Part shown: piece after piece, positions 1 through 9,084 of the stretch
Layout: every line of letters begins with the position of its first letter
How positions within the stretch are numbered: position 1 is the first letter of the stretch
Assembly: GCA_023392635.1 (NCBI GenBank)
Contig: JAEVYS010000040.1
Span: 1 to 64,000, forward strand
Length of the DNA stretch: 64,000 nucleotides
Direction of reading: 5' to 3'
Source of the DNA: Actinomycetes bacterium
GTDB taxonomy: Bacteria > Actinomycetota > Actinomycetes > Propionibacteriales > Propionibacteriaceae
Made by a program: the position numbers and the translations under genes
The notes under the pieces: model-generated
What the model was told of the DNA's origin: nothing
Database searches by the model: none
Seen by the model: only the letters and a program-made list of their open reading frames with translations

Positions 1-627
1 CTGCCAGCCCGCCCACGCGGTGGGCACCGCGGCGACGGCGATGTCGACCGCTGCAGCGGCCGGGCGGCTCGTCCAGCCGGTGACGCGGCCGGTCGCACCC
101 AGTTGGCTGGGCAGGCGCTCGGGGAGCCCCCGCCACCGGTGCAGGTAGTGCGCAGCGACTGCAGCGGTGAGCGCCGCCGGAACGGCGAGGGCCGCGCGGA
201 AGGCCGGCGCCGGGGTGCTCTCGAACGGCTCGTCCTCGGCGTCCGGCTCGATCAGGCCGAGCCTCACCGCCAGCGCACCGAAGTTGAGCGACCAGCCCAG
301 GCCGAAGACCCGCGGGACGAACAGGCGCTCGTCGCGGGGGTTCCACCAGGTGTGGGCCACCCGCTCGGCGGTCGGGGGCGTGAGGTCGATCGGGACCCGG
401 GCGAACCACCCCTCGCGGTCGGCTCCTGCCGGGTCGCCGATCAGCGTGGCCACCTGGCGGACGTCCGCCACGGTCGCTCCGGCGTCCAGGTGGTCGGCGA
501 ACCAGGCCCGCAGGTCGTCGACGACGTCCTCGCGGTACTCCGCGTCCACTCCCCGCCCCACCCGGGAGAGCTCCTCCTCCACCGCGGCCGCTGCCGCAGG
601 GTCCAGCTGCTCCAGTGACTCGATCAC
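1..627 (-). CDS. Membrane protein paired with PadR regulator (partial)
   Basis: Frame open from a GTG at 627 to the window edge, 209 codons visible and no stop, so the gene is truncated by the window. The start overlaps the stop of the PadR gene (GTGA), which indicates translational coupling. Residues 1-75 are acidic and helical (IESLEQLDPAA start), like the cytoplasmic N-terminal domain of DUF1700/DUF1129-type proteins encoded next to PadR regulators. A Trp-rich patch and hydrophobic segments follow (LGWSLNFGALAVRLGLI and AALAVPAALTAAVAAHYL), then LPSQLGATGRVTGW, which resembles the DUF1648/DUF5808 signature. Inferred role: membrane partner whose expression is set by the PadR switch. The substrate is unknown. 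Confidence 0.7.
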   Translation of the reverse strand, partial: MIESLEQLDPAAAAAVEEELSRVGRGVDAEYREDVVDDLRAWFADHLDAGATVADVRQVATLIGDPAGADREGWFARVPIDLTPPTAERVAHTWWNPRDERLFVPRVFGLGWSLNFGALAVRLGLIEPDAEDEPFESTPAPAFRAALAVPAALTAAVAAHYLHRWRGLPERLPSQLGATGRVTGWTSRPAAAAVDIAVAAVPTAWAGWQ

Positions 628-965
628 CGGGACTCCTCCACAATCTCGCGTACCGCGGCGGCCACCGCCGCGAAGTTCTCGGCCATGCCGGCCAGCGCTT
701 CCCGGCCAGCGCCGGTGAGCGTGTAGTACTTGCGGGGCGGCCCCACCGGCGACTCCTGCCAGGTGGACGTCACGAGCCCCGCCTTCGCGAGCCGTGCCAC
801 CAGCGGGTAGACGGTGCCCGCGGTGATGGCCAACTCCGGCCGGGCGGCGAGCTCGTCCACCAGCTGCGAGCCGTACTTGGGCTCCCGCGCGAGCAGGCCG
901 AGGACGGCGAGCTCCAGCACACCCTTGCGCAGCTGCGAGCCCCAGCCCTCCTGCTCCTTGTTCAT
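624..965 (-). CDS. PadR family transcriptional regulator
   Basis: 113 residues, the usual length of a short PadR repressor. Residues 10-85 form the winged helix: LRKGVLELAVLGLLAREPKY opens it, and TAGTVYPLVARLAKAGLV with PPRKYYTLTGAG gives the recognition helix and wing. A C-terminal helix for dimerisation follows. PadR proteins usually repress their own promoter and a neighbouring membrane protein until a ligand binds. Here the promoter carries a palindrome (998-1009) and the stop overlaps the start of the membrane protein gene. The ATG lies 6 bases after a good -10 hexamer, so the mRNA is probably leaderless. Confidence 0.9.
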   Translation of the reverse strand: MNKEQEGWGSQLRKGVLELAVLGLLAREPKYGSQLVDELAARPELAITAGTVYPLVARLAKAGLVTSTWQESPVGPPRKYYTLTGAGREALAGMAENFAAVAAAVREIVEESR

Positions 966-1009
966 GGCTATACGGTAACGCCAGCTAGTTTGTTTCGCAA
1001 GCTAGCTTG
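966..1009 (-). promoter_or_regulatory. padR promoter with candidate PadR operator
   Basis: On the minus strand TTGCGA (plus 995-1000) and TACCGT (plus 972-977) are 17 bases apart, and the -10 ends 6 bases before the padR ATG. The perfect 12-base palindrome CAAGCTAGCTTG (998-1009) overlaps the -35. A related half, AGCTAGTTTG (983-992), lies 17 bases from AGCTAGCTTG (1000-1009). This layout suits autorepression by the PadR dimer; that is an inference. Confidence 0.65.
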
Positions 1010-1032
1010 TCAGGCCGCTTAGCAGAGAGCGA

Positions 1033-1937
<905 letters not shown>

Positions 1938-1941
<4 letters not shown>

Positions 1942-2681
1942 GCGCTCAGGATAGGGCTGTGCGCCTCCCGCACCCTGAGGGCGACATCGGGCACGTCGGT
2001 GAATACCGCGTCCACCCCCCAGGTGACCATCCGTGCCAGCTTGCGCTCGCCGTTGACCACCCACGGGCGGACGGCGATCCCGGCGGCCCGCGCCCTCCGG
2101 ACGAACCCGCGCCCGAGCACGAAGCGGGCCGGCGGGTGGATCGCACCCACGCCCAGGCGCGCGGCGTAGCGCCACGGCTTGTAGAGAGGATCGCTGTAGA
2201 GGACGCACAACTGGGACGTGGCGCCCAGGGCCTGCAGGCGCTTCAGCGAGTAGTGGTTGAAGCTGGACAGGACCACCCGCTCCGCGATGTCGTACGACGC
2301 GACGGCAGCCAGCACCTGCTCCTCGAGGCCGGGATAGGGCTCGACGGAGTTCTTCAGCTCGATGTTGATCTCTACCCCGGCGGGTACGAGCAGCTCCAGC
2401 GCCTCGGCCAAGGTGGGCACGCGCACGCCGCCGAAGCCGCGCATGCCGTCCGCTGCCTCGACCCGGCGCAGCTGGTCGAGCGTGTGCGCCACGACCCGGC
2501 CGGTGGCGTCCGTGGTGCGGTCGAGGGTCTCGTCGTGGATCACCACCGGGGTGCCGTCGGCCGTCAGCTGGACGTCGAACTCCACCCCCTCGGCACCCAG
2601 CTCGAGGGCGCGGGCGAAGGCGGGCAGGGTGTTCTCGGGGGCGTACCTGCTGGCCCCCCGGTGTGCCCAGATCCGGGTCAC
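1938..2681 (-). CDS. Glycerophosphodiester phosphodiesterase
   Basis: 247 residues, GDPD TIM barrel that hydrolyses glycerophosphodiesters to glycerol 3-phosphate and an alcohol. Catalytic motifs are clear: WAHRGASRYAPENTLPAF at the N-terminus (HR and E-N), then EFDVQLTADGTPVVIHDETL with the metal-binding Glu/Asp and second His, and VEINIELKN. The frame stays open upstream, but GTG at 2681 is preceded by GAGGAG and starts right at the barrel. There is no signal peptide, so it is cytosolic. It is coupled to menB by a 4-base overlap and diverges from the DUF885 gene. Confidence 0.9.
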
Positions 2682-2746
2682 GGGACTCCTCGGAAACTGC
2701 TGCGGCCACGTGAGGGCGCCACCTATGTCGGATGCCGACTCCTCGC

Positions 2747-2758
2747 TAGGGTCGGATC
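2747..2758 (+). promoter_or_regulatory. Leaderless -10 element of the DUF885 gene
   Basis: TAGGGT (2747-2752) is followed by six bases and then the GTG start at 2759. No ribosome binding site precedes the GTG, so the transcript probably begins at the start codon. Confidence 0.5.
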
Positions 2759-4453
2759 GTGACTGTACGCCAACCAACTGCCATCGATGCCATCGCCGAC
2801 GCCTACACTGCCCGCCTCGCCGAACTCGACCCCCTCGCCGCCACGGCGATGGGAATCGGGGGACACGACCATGAGATGACCGACATCAGCCCGGAGGGTT
2901 ACGAGGAGCAGGCCCGGCTGCATCGCGATACCCTCGACCAGCTCGCGAAGGCCGAACCCGTCGACGAGGTGGACCGGGTCACCGTGGCCGCGATGACCGA
3001 CCGCCTGCAACTGGCGCTCGAGATCCATGCCGCCGGCGAACACCTCGCCCAGCTCAACGTCATCGCCTCGCCGCTGCAGGAGCTGCGCGACGTCCTCGAC
3101 CTCATGCCGACCGCCTCCACCGATGACTGGGCCAACATCGCGTCCCGCGTGTCCAAGGTGCCGGACGCGGTGCACGGCTACATCGAGTCGCTGCGCGCGG
3201 CCGCCCGCAGGGGGCTCGTGCCCGCGGAACTGCAGGTGACCGAGGGGATCAAGCAGGCCGCCGAGCTGGCCGACCCGTCCAGCTCCTTCTTCGTGACGTT
3301 CCTCCGCGACGCCCGACCCGACGGTACGGAGGCCACCGGGGGGCTCGCCAACGACCTCAGCATGGCCGGCCGCAAGGCCGCCGCCGCGTACGGCGAGCTG
3401 GTCAGCTTCCTCAGCGACGAACTCGCCGGTCAGGCGCCCAAGGATGACGCCGTCGGACGGGACCGCTACGCGCTCTGGTCGCGCGAGTTCGTCGGTGCCG
3501 CCGTCGACCTGGACGAGACCTACGAATGGGGGCTGGAGGAACTGGCGCGCATGGCGGCCGAGCAGCAGCGGATCCAGGAGGAGATCGCCGGCCCGGGAGC
3601 GACCATCGAGCAGGCGGTCCAGCAGCTCGAGTCCGACCCTTCCCGCAAGCTGCACGGCAAGGATGCGTTGCAGCGGTGGATGCAGGAGACCGCCGACGCG
3701 GCGATCGCCGCCCTCGACGGCGTGCACTTCGACATTCCTGAGCAGATGAAGAAGATCGAGTGCATGATCGCGCCCACCGAGAACGGCGGGATCTACTACA
3801 CCGGGCCGTCCGACGACTTCTCGCGGCCCGGCCGGATGTGGTGGTCGGTGCCGCCGGGCGTGACCGAGTTCGGCACCTGGCGGGAGAAGACGACCGTCTA
3901 CCACGAGGGCGTCCCCGGCCACCACCTGCAGATCGCGCAGGCTGTGCTGAACCGCGAACAGCTGAACAGCTGGCGGCGCCTGGTGAGCTGGAGTTCCGGC
4001 CACGGGGAGGGCTGGGCGCTGTACTCCGAGCGGCTGATGGAGGAGTTCGGGTTCATGGACGACCCGGGAGATCGCCTCGGCCTGGTGGACGGGCAGCGCA
4101 TGCGGGCCACGCGCGTCGTGCTCGACATCGGCGTCCACTGCCGCAAGAAGGCGCCCGAGGAGTGGGGCGGCGGCATCTGGGACGCGGCGAAGGCGTGGGA
4201 GTGCTTCAAGGCCAACGTGAACATGGACGAGGCGTTCCTGCGTTTCGAGCTCAACCGCTACCTCGGCTGGGCCGGCCAGGCCCCCTCCTACAAGATCGGC
4301 CAGCGGTTGTGGGAGACCTACCGCGCCCAGGCCCGGGCCAAGGCGGAGGCGTCCGGTGAGCAGTTCAGCCTGAAGGACTTCCACACCCGGGCGCTGAACC
4401 TCGGCTCGGTGCCGCTGTCGGTGTTCCCGATGGCACTCGGCCTGGAGTCCTGA
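2759..4453 (+). CDS. DUF885 family zinc peptidase-like protein
   Basis: 564 residues, cytosolic (no signal peptide). The VYHEGVPGHHLQ segment is the HExxxHH-like zinc motif of DUF885 proteins, gluzincins related to the M1/M2/M32 group. The rest is mostly helical, as is typical. Family members are annotated as carboxypeptidases or uncharacterised hydrolases, and the substrate is not known. The C-terminal SLKDFHTRALNLGSVPLSV matches the conserved DUF885 end, so the gene looks complete. It is monocistronic and followed by a strong hairpin at 4472-4498. Confidence 0.85.
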   Translation: MTVRQPTAIDAIADAYTARLAELDPLAATAMGIGGHDHEMTDISPEGYEEQARLHRDTLDQLAKAEPVDEVDRVTVAAMTDRLQLALEIHAAGEHLAQLNVIASPLQELRDVLDLMPTASTDDWANIASRVSKVPDAVHGYIESLRAAARRGLVPAELQVTEGIKQAAELADPSSSFFVTFLRDARPDGTEATGGLANDLSMAGRKAAAAYGELVSFLSDELAGQAPKDDAVGRDRYALWSREFVGAAVDLDETYEWGLEELARMAAEQQRIQEEIAGPGATIEQAVQQLESDPSRKLHGKDALQRWMQETADAAIAALDGVHFDIPEQMKKIECMIAPTENGGIYYTGPSDDFSRPGRMWWSVPPGVTEFGTWREKTTVYHEGVPGHHLQIAQAVLNREQLNSWRRLVSWSSGHGEGWALYSERLMEEFGFMDDPGDRLGLVDGQRMRATRVVLDIGVHCRKKAPEEWGGGIWDAAKAWECFKANVNMDEAFLRFELNRYLGWAGQAPSYKIGQRLWETYRAQARAKAEASGEQFSLKDFHTRALNLGSVPLSVFPMALGLES

Positions 4454-4471
4454 CCTCCCGAAATCCCTTGT

Positions 4472-4498
4472 GGGCCCGGCGCCGGCGGCGCCGGGCCC
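4472..4498 (+). terminator. Hairpin after the DUF885 gene
   Basis: Perfect 12-base GC stem (4472-4483 with 4487-4498) and a 3-base loop. There is no T-run, as is common for actinobacterial hairpin terminators. Confidence 0.6.
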
Positions 4499-4636
4499 CC
4501 CAGGTGGGCGGCCCGCACGAATCGCGGCGCCACCCGTAACCTTCGCCGCTCTCCTGACGGTCTACCGGTTGTGGAGACGTCCCCCCCGCGTCCCGAGCAG
4601 GTGTGTGCGCTCCACCCGTCCGAGTGGGGGATATGC

Positions 4637-5026
4637 GTGCGAACCGGTCGTAGAGAGCAGGGAAGCGCAGCCGTCGAGTTCGCGCTGATCCTGCCGGTCC
4701 TGATGATCCTGCTGCTCGGCATCATCGAGTTCAGCTACGCGTTCTTCATCCAGGCCTCGGTGTCGAACGCCGCCCGGCTGGGCGCCCGCAACTACGCGAT
4801 CAACTACTCGGTTGCGGGGTCGCAGCAGGCCGCCATCGACCTGGCCAAGAGCGCGCTCAGCCCCGGGGCGACCGTGACCGGATCGTTCTCCGGCCCGTGC
4901 GCCCCCATGAGCCAGACCACCCTCACGCTCACCTACAAGTACAAGTCGATCACGGGCTGGTTCGACAGCCTGCTCGGCAGCCAGATCACCCTCACCGGAG
5001 TCGGGAGCATGCAGTGCGGAGGATGA
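4637..5026 (+). CDS. TadE-like pilus/secretion protein
   Basis: 129 residues. Starts RTGRREQGSAAVEFAL, the typical TadE N-terminus with a short basic leader and the G-x-x-x-VEFAL segment, followed by one hydrophobic helix (LILPVLMILLLGIIEFSYAFF). The remainder is extracytoplasmic with SNAARLGARNYA. I chose the GTG at 4637 because a GGGGG run lies six bases before it; an in-frame GTG at 4571 would add an unlikely polar extension. Overlaps the next gene. TadE proteins are minor pseudopilins of Flp/Tad systems, but no TadA, B, C, Flp or RcpC gene is in the window. Confidence 0.85.
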   Translation: MRTGRREQGSAAVEFALILPVLMILLLGIIEFSYAFFIQASVSNAARLGARNYAINYSVAGSQQAAIDLAKSALSPGATVTGSFSGPCAPMSQTTLTLTYKYKSITGWFDSLLGSQITLTGVGSMQCGG

Positions 5027-5943
5027 ACAGCAGCCGTGGCTCGCAGCGCGGGGCCACGGCAGTCATGATGGCGCTCCTCATGGTCGTGCTGATGGCCTGC
5101 GGGGCGATCGCGATCGACCTCGGCATGGGTTATGCCGAGCAACAGCAACTCCGCAACGGTGCGGACGCCGCCGCTCTCGCGATCGCGGAGACCTGCGCTC
5201 GCGGGCAGTGCGTGGACAGCGCGGACCAGTACGCGAAGGCCAACAAGCTCGACGGGCAGGCGACCGGCGAGGTGGTGGGAGCGATCGGCTCCTCCTCGGT
5301 GACGGTGGAGGCCCGCTCCACCCGGACCAACGTCTTCGCCGGGTTCCTCGGCCTGCCCACCATGAACCTCTCCGCGCGGGCCACAGCGGAATGGGGCTGG
5401 CCCTCCGGTGGCGCGACCCTGCCACTGACGTTCTCGTGGTGTGCCTTCTACGAGGCGACCGGCGGCTGGGACGACCAGGGCCAACCGCTCACGAATGGTG
5501 TCACGACGGTCCACGTGGTCGAGAAGAATTGCACGCCGCCCGCGCACAACGAGGTGCCCGGCGGGTTCGGCTGGCTCACCGGCGTGAAGTGCGTGGCGAA
5601 CGTCGTGGCGGGCCAGTGGGTGATCAGCGACCCCGGAAACGACGGCTCAGGCTCCTGCAAGGACTTCGACTGGACGACGATCCAGAACAAGACCGTCCTG
5701 GTGCCGATCTTCGACGCGGTGTCCGGGAGCGGCAACAACGCCCAGTACAAGATCAAGGGCTTGGCCGCGTTCACCATCACCGGCTACTGCTTCTCCTCGA
5801 AGGCGGCGTGGAATGTCACCTCGTGCCCGTCGGACAAGCAGGTGAAGGGGACGTTCACCAACTACGTCGACCTCAGTGGCAACTACACCATCGACGTCAA
5901 CGCCACCCACTTCGGGGTGCCCACGATCAGGCTGGCCGGCTGA
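5014..5943 (+). CDS. TadG-like Flp pilus-associated protein
   Basis: 309 residues. RGATAVMMALLMVVLMACGAIAIDLG is the Tad_N/TadG anchor, followed by the usual EQQQLRNGADAAALA motif. The outer domain carries about six Cys (in WCAFY, KNCTP, VKCVAN, GSCKDF, GYCFSS, TSCPS), probably forming disulfides. The start is GTG 5014 (GGGAG six bases upstream) or ATG 5023 (GGAGG directly adjacent, too close); both overlap tadE. Probably coexported with TadE. It lacks the von Willebrand domain of long TadG proteins. A hairpin ends the unit. Confidence 0.8.
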   Translation: MRRMNSSRGSQRGATAVMMALLMVVLMACGAIAIDLGMGYAEQQQLRNGADAAALAIAETCARGQCVDSADQYAKANKLDGQATGEVVGAIGSSSVTVEARSTRTNVFAGFLGLPTMNLSARATAEWGWPSGGATLPLTFSWCAFYEATGGWDDQGQPLTNGVTTVHVVEKNCTPPAHNEVPGGFGWLTGVKCVANVVAGQWVISDPGNDGSGSCKDFDWTTIQNKTVLVPIFDAVSGSGNNAQYKIKGLAAFTITGYCFSSKAAWNVTSCPSDKQVKGTFTNYVDLSGNYTIDVNATHFGVPTIRLAG

Positions 5944-5949
5944 CAACCC

Positions 5950-5980
5950 CGCCGCGGGATCGGCGGCCGGTCCCGCGGCG
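5950..5980. terminator. Bidirectional hairpin between convergent genes
   Basis: Perfect 10-base arms, CGCCGCGGGA (5950-5959) and TCCCGCGGCG (5971-5980), lie between the converging tadG-like and transaldolase-like genes. Confidence 0.6.
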
Positions 5981-5987
5981 TGGTGAT

Positions 5988-7295
5988 CTACGCCGTTGCT
6001 GCGGCGGCGAGGAAGCGGCGCTGGTAGCTGACCACCTGGCTGGCGGACGCGAAGCGCGCCAGGTAACCCGGCTCTGCCGTGACGACCACGCGTCCGGCCA
6101 TGTCCGCGAACTCCGGCTCGGTGAGCAGCCGGTCGATGTCGGGGTACATCGCGTCCCCGTCCAGGGAGCAGACGATCAGGCGGGTGTCCGGCAGGTTGGC
6201 CTGCCGCAGGACCCGCAGGTTGTGCCGGACGCAGTCCAGGCCGTCCCTGCCCTCGGGCTCGTCGAGCCTTCGGTAGCCGACCAGGCGCCGCGCGATGCCG
6301 GCCGCCACCTCCACCCGCGCCCCGGTCTCGCTTCCGGACAGCGCGTCGATGCCGACGAGGTAGTCGCGCAACTCCCCCAGCGCGGCCTCGTCCTCGCGTG
6401 AGCGTTCCAGCAGCTCCGCCATCCGGCGGGTCTGCGCGAGCCGGTTGCGGATGAAGCTGTTGATGAATGCCGGCCGGGCCTGCAGGGCCAGCCGGGCCTG
6501 GTAGGGCTCGAACATCAGCGTGAAGTTCACCCGGAACCCGTGCTCGCGCAGCTTCAGGGCCAGCCGATGCCCGGCGAACGCCTCCTCGGGCGTCGCGGAG
6601 TCCCAGCGGCGGGCGAGCCGCCTGGTGCCGCCGAGGAGCTCAGCGGAGTTGGCGGCGGTGACCGGTCCGGTGTGGGGAACCTTGATCACGGTCCGCCACT
6701 CACCGAGGATCTCCCGGATCTGCTGGCACTCGTCGAGGATCTTGGCGAAATCGGGTTCGAACGGGTTGTCCAGTTCCACGGAGATGTCGCAGCCAGGGCC
6801 GAGGATGCGCCCGATCTCGGTCATCACCTCCTCCCGCGTGGAGAAGCGGTGCCCGACGTTGGCGTCCGGGTTGTGGATGAACAGGTCGTAGATGATGCCC
6901 GGGTTGCAGGTGAGGTTGGCCACCAGCGGAGCCACCGCCTCCAGTTCGTACGGGTTGGCCGTGTCGGCCGAGAACAGGACGGTGGTCGGACGGGGCAGGC
7001 CGTCCGCGTCCTGGCTGATGTCACGCACGAAGTCGGCGGCGAGCAGCCCGTCCGCGGCCAGCTCCCACTCCACGCGGAAGCCGGCCGGCAGGTGTCCCGG
7101 TGGGACGTGGAAGTACTCGGTCACCCGGGAGAAGCCGGGCGTGACCCCGAGTTGGCGGCCGTAGCGCAGCGCGGCGGCGAAGGTCGCCTCGGTGAGCGGG
7201 AGCCGGGCCAGGCGGGCGACATGCTCCTCCTGCCCGGCGACCGGTGGCAGGCCGAGCGATTCGACCCGGAAGGCGATGCCACAGGAGGTGGCCAT
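5988..7295 (-). CDS. Transaldolase-like TIM-barrel protein
   Basis: 435 residues from ATG 7295 (AAAGGA eight bases before). The centre reads like transaldolase: NLTCNPGIIYDLF, CDISVELDNPF, TVIKVPHTGP with a candidate Schiff-base Lys at about 205, and VNFTLMFEPYQA on the next strand. It is longer than TalA/TalB, with an N-terminal region of about 100 residues and a C-terminal helical extension I do not recognise. Last gene of the DhaK/DhaL/aldolase cassette, behind an 18-base hairpin, so it may process the ketose phosphate made there. Substrate unknown; it could be a TalC/sulfofructose-transaldolase relative or a new branch. Confidence 0.7.
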   Translation of the reverse strand: MATSCGIAFRVESLGLPPVAGQEEHVARLARLPLTEATFAAALRYGRQLGVTPGFSRVTEYFHVPPGHLPAGFRVEWELAADGLLAADFVRDISQDADGLPRPTTVLFSADTANPYELEAVAPLVANLTCNPGIIYDLFIHNPDANVGHRFSTREEVMTEIGRILGPGCDISVELDNPFEPDFAKILDECQQIREILGEWRTVIKVPHTGPVTAANSAELLGGTRRLARRWDSATPEEAFAGHRLALKLREHGFRVNFTLMFEPYQARLALQARPAFINSFIRNRLAQTRRMAELLERSREDEAALGELRDYLVGIDALSGSETGARVEVAAGIARRLVGYRRLDEPEGRDGLDCVRHNLRVLRQANLPDTRLIVCSLDGDAMYPDIDRLLTEPEFADMAGRVVVTAEPGYLARFASASQVVSYQRRFLAAAATA

Positions 7296-7339
7296 GTCCG
7301 AGATCCTTTCGACGTTGATCGAACCTCGGGCCCCTCGTC

Positions 7340-7393
7340 CCCGCAAGCTGTGAGTTGAGCCGTGATGTCAACGCCCAACTCACAGCTTGCGGG
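7340..7393. repeat. 18-base perfect inverted repeat (family C, copy 1)
   Basis: Arms 7340-7357 and 7376-7393 are perfectly complementary, with an 18-base loop. It lies ten bases past the dhaK stop, inside the operon, so it may act as an attenuator or mRNA 3' block. A diverged relative lies at 12747-12801. Confidence 0.75.
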
Positions 7394-7402
7394 TCGGAAG
7401 GG

Positions 7403-8398
7403 TCAGAAGATGCGGTTCACGATGGACGCCGGGGCGTCGAGGAGCTCCTCGATCTCGTCGTCCAGCTTCACCAGCGTCAGGGAGGCGCCGGCCATCTCGA
7501 GGCTCGTGCAGTACTCCCCGACATAGCTCTTGGCGATCGTGATGCCCTGCGCGGCGAGCTTCTCCGCGGCGATGCCGTAGAGCAGGTACAGCTCGCTGAT
7601 CGGGGTGCCGCCGAGGCCGTTGATCATCAGGGCCACGCGGTCACCGGAGCTGTACGGCAGGTCGGGCACGACCGCGCCCAGGAGCTCGTCGACGATCTCG
7701 TTGGCACTGACCAGCTTGGCGCGCCGGCGGCCGGGCTCGCCGTGGATGCCCACGCCGACCTCCATCTCGTCCTCGCCGAGCTCGAACAACGGGCTGCCCT
7801 TGGCCGGCGGGGTGCAGGCGGTGAGGGCGATGCCCATCGTGCGGGTCACCGAGTTCACCTTCTCGCCGATCGCCTTGACCTCTTCCAGCGACGCGCCCTG
7901 CGCAGCCTTGGCGCCGACGGCCTTGATCACGAAGAAGTTGCCGGCCACGCCGCGGCGTCCGACCGTCCAGGTGGAGTCCTGCACGGCGACGTCGTCGTTG
8001 ATGAACAGGGTGGTGACCTTGAGGCCGTCGGCCTCTGCCAGCTCCTGCGCCATCTCGAACGCCATCCGGTCACCGGTGTAGTTGTTCACCAGCAGCAGGA
8101 CGCCCTTGTCGGAAGCGACCAGCTTCGCGGTCTGGTAGACGTAGTCGCTCGGCGGGGCGGCGAACACGTCGCCGGGGCAGGCGGCGTCCAGCATGCCCGG
8201 GCCGACCACCATCACGTGCGCCGGCTCATGGCCCGAGCCCGACCCCTGGACGATGCTGACCTTGTCGTTGCTCGGGGAGTCCGCCCGCATGATCAGGTTG
8301 TACTCCGGCACGTACTTGATCGTGTCGGGGTTGGCCAGGGCGATGCCCTTGAGCATCTCCGGGACGAACTGCTTGGGATCGTTGACGAACTTCTTCAT
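7403..8398 (-). CDS. dhaK: Dihydroxyacetone kinase-type DhaK subunit
   Basis: 331 residues, full-length DhaK. It binds a short ketose covalently through a His hemiaminal; the motifs are GSGSGHEPAH (His57) and GVGIHGEPG (His219, the covalent site). LLLVNNYTGDRMAFEMA and RRGVAGNFFVIK are also conserved. ATG 8398 has GGAAGGG upstream. Paired with dhaL; no PTS DhaM gene is nearby, so phosphate may come from ATP bound to DhaL, as in tetrulose and apulose kinases of this family, or from a DhaM elsewhere. Neighbouring aldolase and transaldolase-like genes suggest a branched or 4-5 carbon ketose rather than dihydroxyacetone. That is inference. Confidence 0.9.
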   Translation of the reverse strand: MKKFVNDPKQFVPEMLKGIALANPDTIKYVPEYNLIMRADSPSNDKVSIVQGSGSGHEPAHVMVVGPGMLDAACPGDVFAAPPSDYVYQTAKLVASDKGVLLLVNNYTGDRMAFEMAQELAEADGLKVTTLFINDDVAVQDSTWTVGRRGVAGNFFVIKAVGAKAAQGASLEEVKAIGEKVNSVTRTMGIALTACTPPAKGSPLFELGEDEMEVGVGIHGEPGRRRAKLVSANEIVDELLGAVVPDLPYSSGDRVALMINGLGGTPISELYLLYGIAAEKLAAQGITIAKSYVGEYCTSLEMAGASLTLVKLDDEIEELLDAPASIVNRIF

Positions 8399-8448
8399 GG
8401 GTTTCCCTTCCTTGGGTTCCTTGAGTGATGTGGTGTGGTCGTTGTCGA

Positions 8449-9084
8449 TCAGCGCTTGGCCCAGGCCTCGGCCAGGTCCTCGAGCAGGACGGCGATGCCC
8501 ATCGCACCGGCGTCCACCGAGCCGATGCTGCGCTCGCCGGTGTAGGACGCGCGACCACGCATGGCCTGCATCGTCTTGGTGGCCTCGGCGGCATCCCTGG
8601 CCGTGACGGCCATCGCTGCGAGGGCTTCGGCCGCGCCGTGGCCGGCGGCGACCTCCGCCTCGAGGGTGTCGACCGCCGGCACCAGTGAGTCGAGCAGCGT
8701 CTTGTCGCCGAGGTCGGTCTGGCCCCTGGCCTTGATGCCCTCGATGGAGGCGCGGAGCGCACGCACCACGTCCGTGCCTTCGATCTCGGGGTGCTCCTTC
8801 AGCTGCACCCCTGCGCGCAGCATCGCCGTGCCCCAGATCGGCCCCGAGGTGCCGCCGATCCGGGCGGAGGTGGCGGCCGCGATCTTGGTGATGAACACCC
8901 CCGGGTCACTGCGGTCGAACGAATCCCACTGGTCGAGGACGATCTCGAAGCCGCGGGCGAGCGAGTACCCGAAGTCGCCGTCGCCGACGACGGCGTCCAG
9001 CTCCCCGAAATACTTCTCGTGTTCCACGATCTTCTCCGCGAGTGTGCGCATCACGAACTCGACGTCGGCGATGGATCCGCTCAT
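8449..9084 (-). CDS. dhaL: DhaL nucleotide-binding kinase subunit
   Basis: 211 residues, the usual DhaL length. AVVGDGDFGYSLARG carries the Asp residues that chelate two Mg ions with the nucleotide; GGTSGPIWG and RASYTGERSIGSVDAGA are the conserved Gly-rich and C-terminal nucleotide-binding segments. ATG 9084 overlaps the HAD gene stop (ATGA), and dhaK starts 50 bases downstream. Works as a complex with DhaK. Whether it uses ATP turnover or a DhaM phosphodonor cannot be read from the sequence. Confidence 0.9.
   Translation of the reverse strand: MSGSIADVEFVMRTLAEKIVEHEKYFGELDAVVGDGDFGYSLARGFEIVLDQWDSFDRSDPGVFITKIAAATSARIGGTSGPIWGTAMLRAGVQLKEHPEIEGTDVVRALRASIEGIKARGQTDLGDKTLLDSLVPAVDTLEAEVAAGHGAAEALAAMAVTARDAAEATKTMQAMRGRASYTGERSIGSVDAGAMGIAVLLEDLAEAWAKR

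Noticed and set aside
2682..2777. Longer N-terminus for the phosphodiesterase
   Set aside because: It would overlap the divergent gene and promoter; GTG 2681 has GAGGAG and starts at the first barrel strand.
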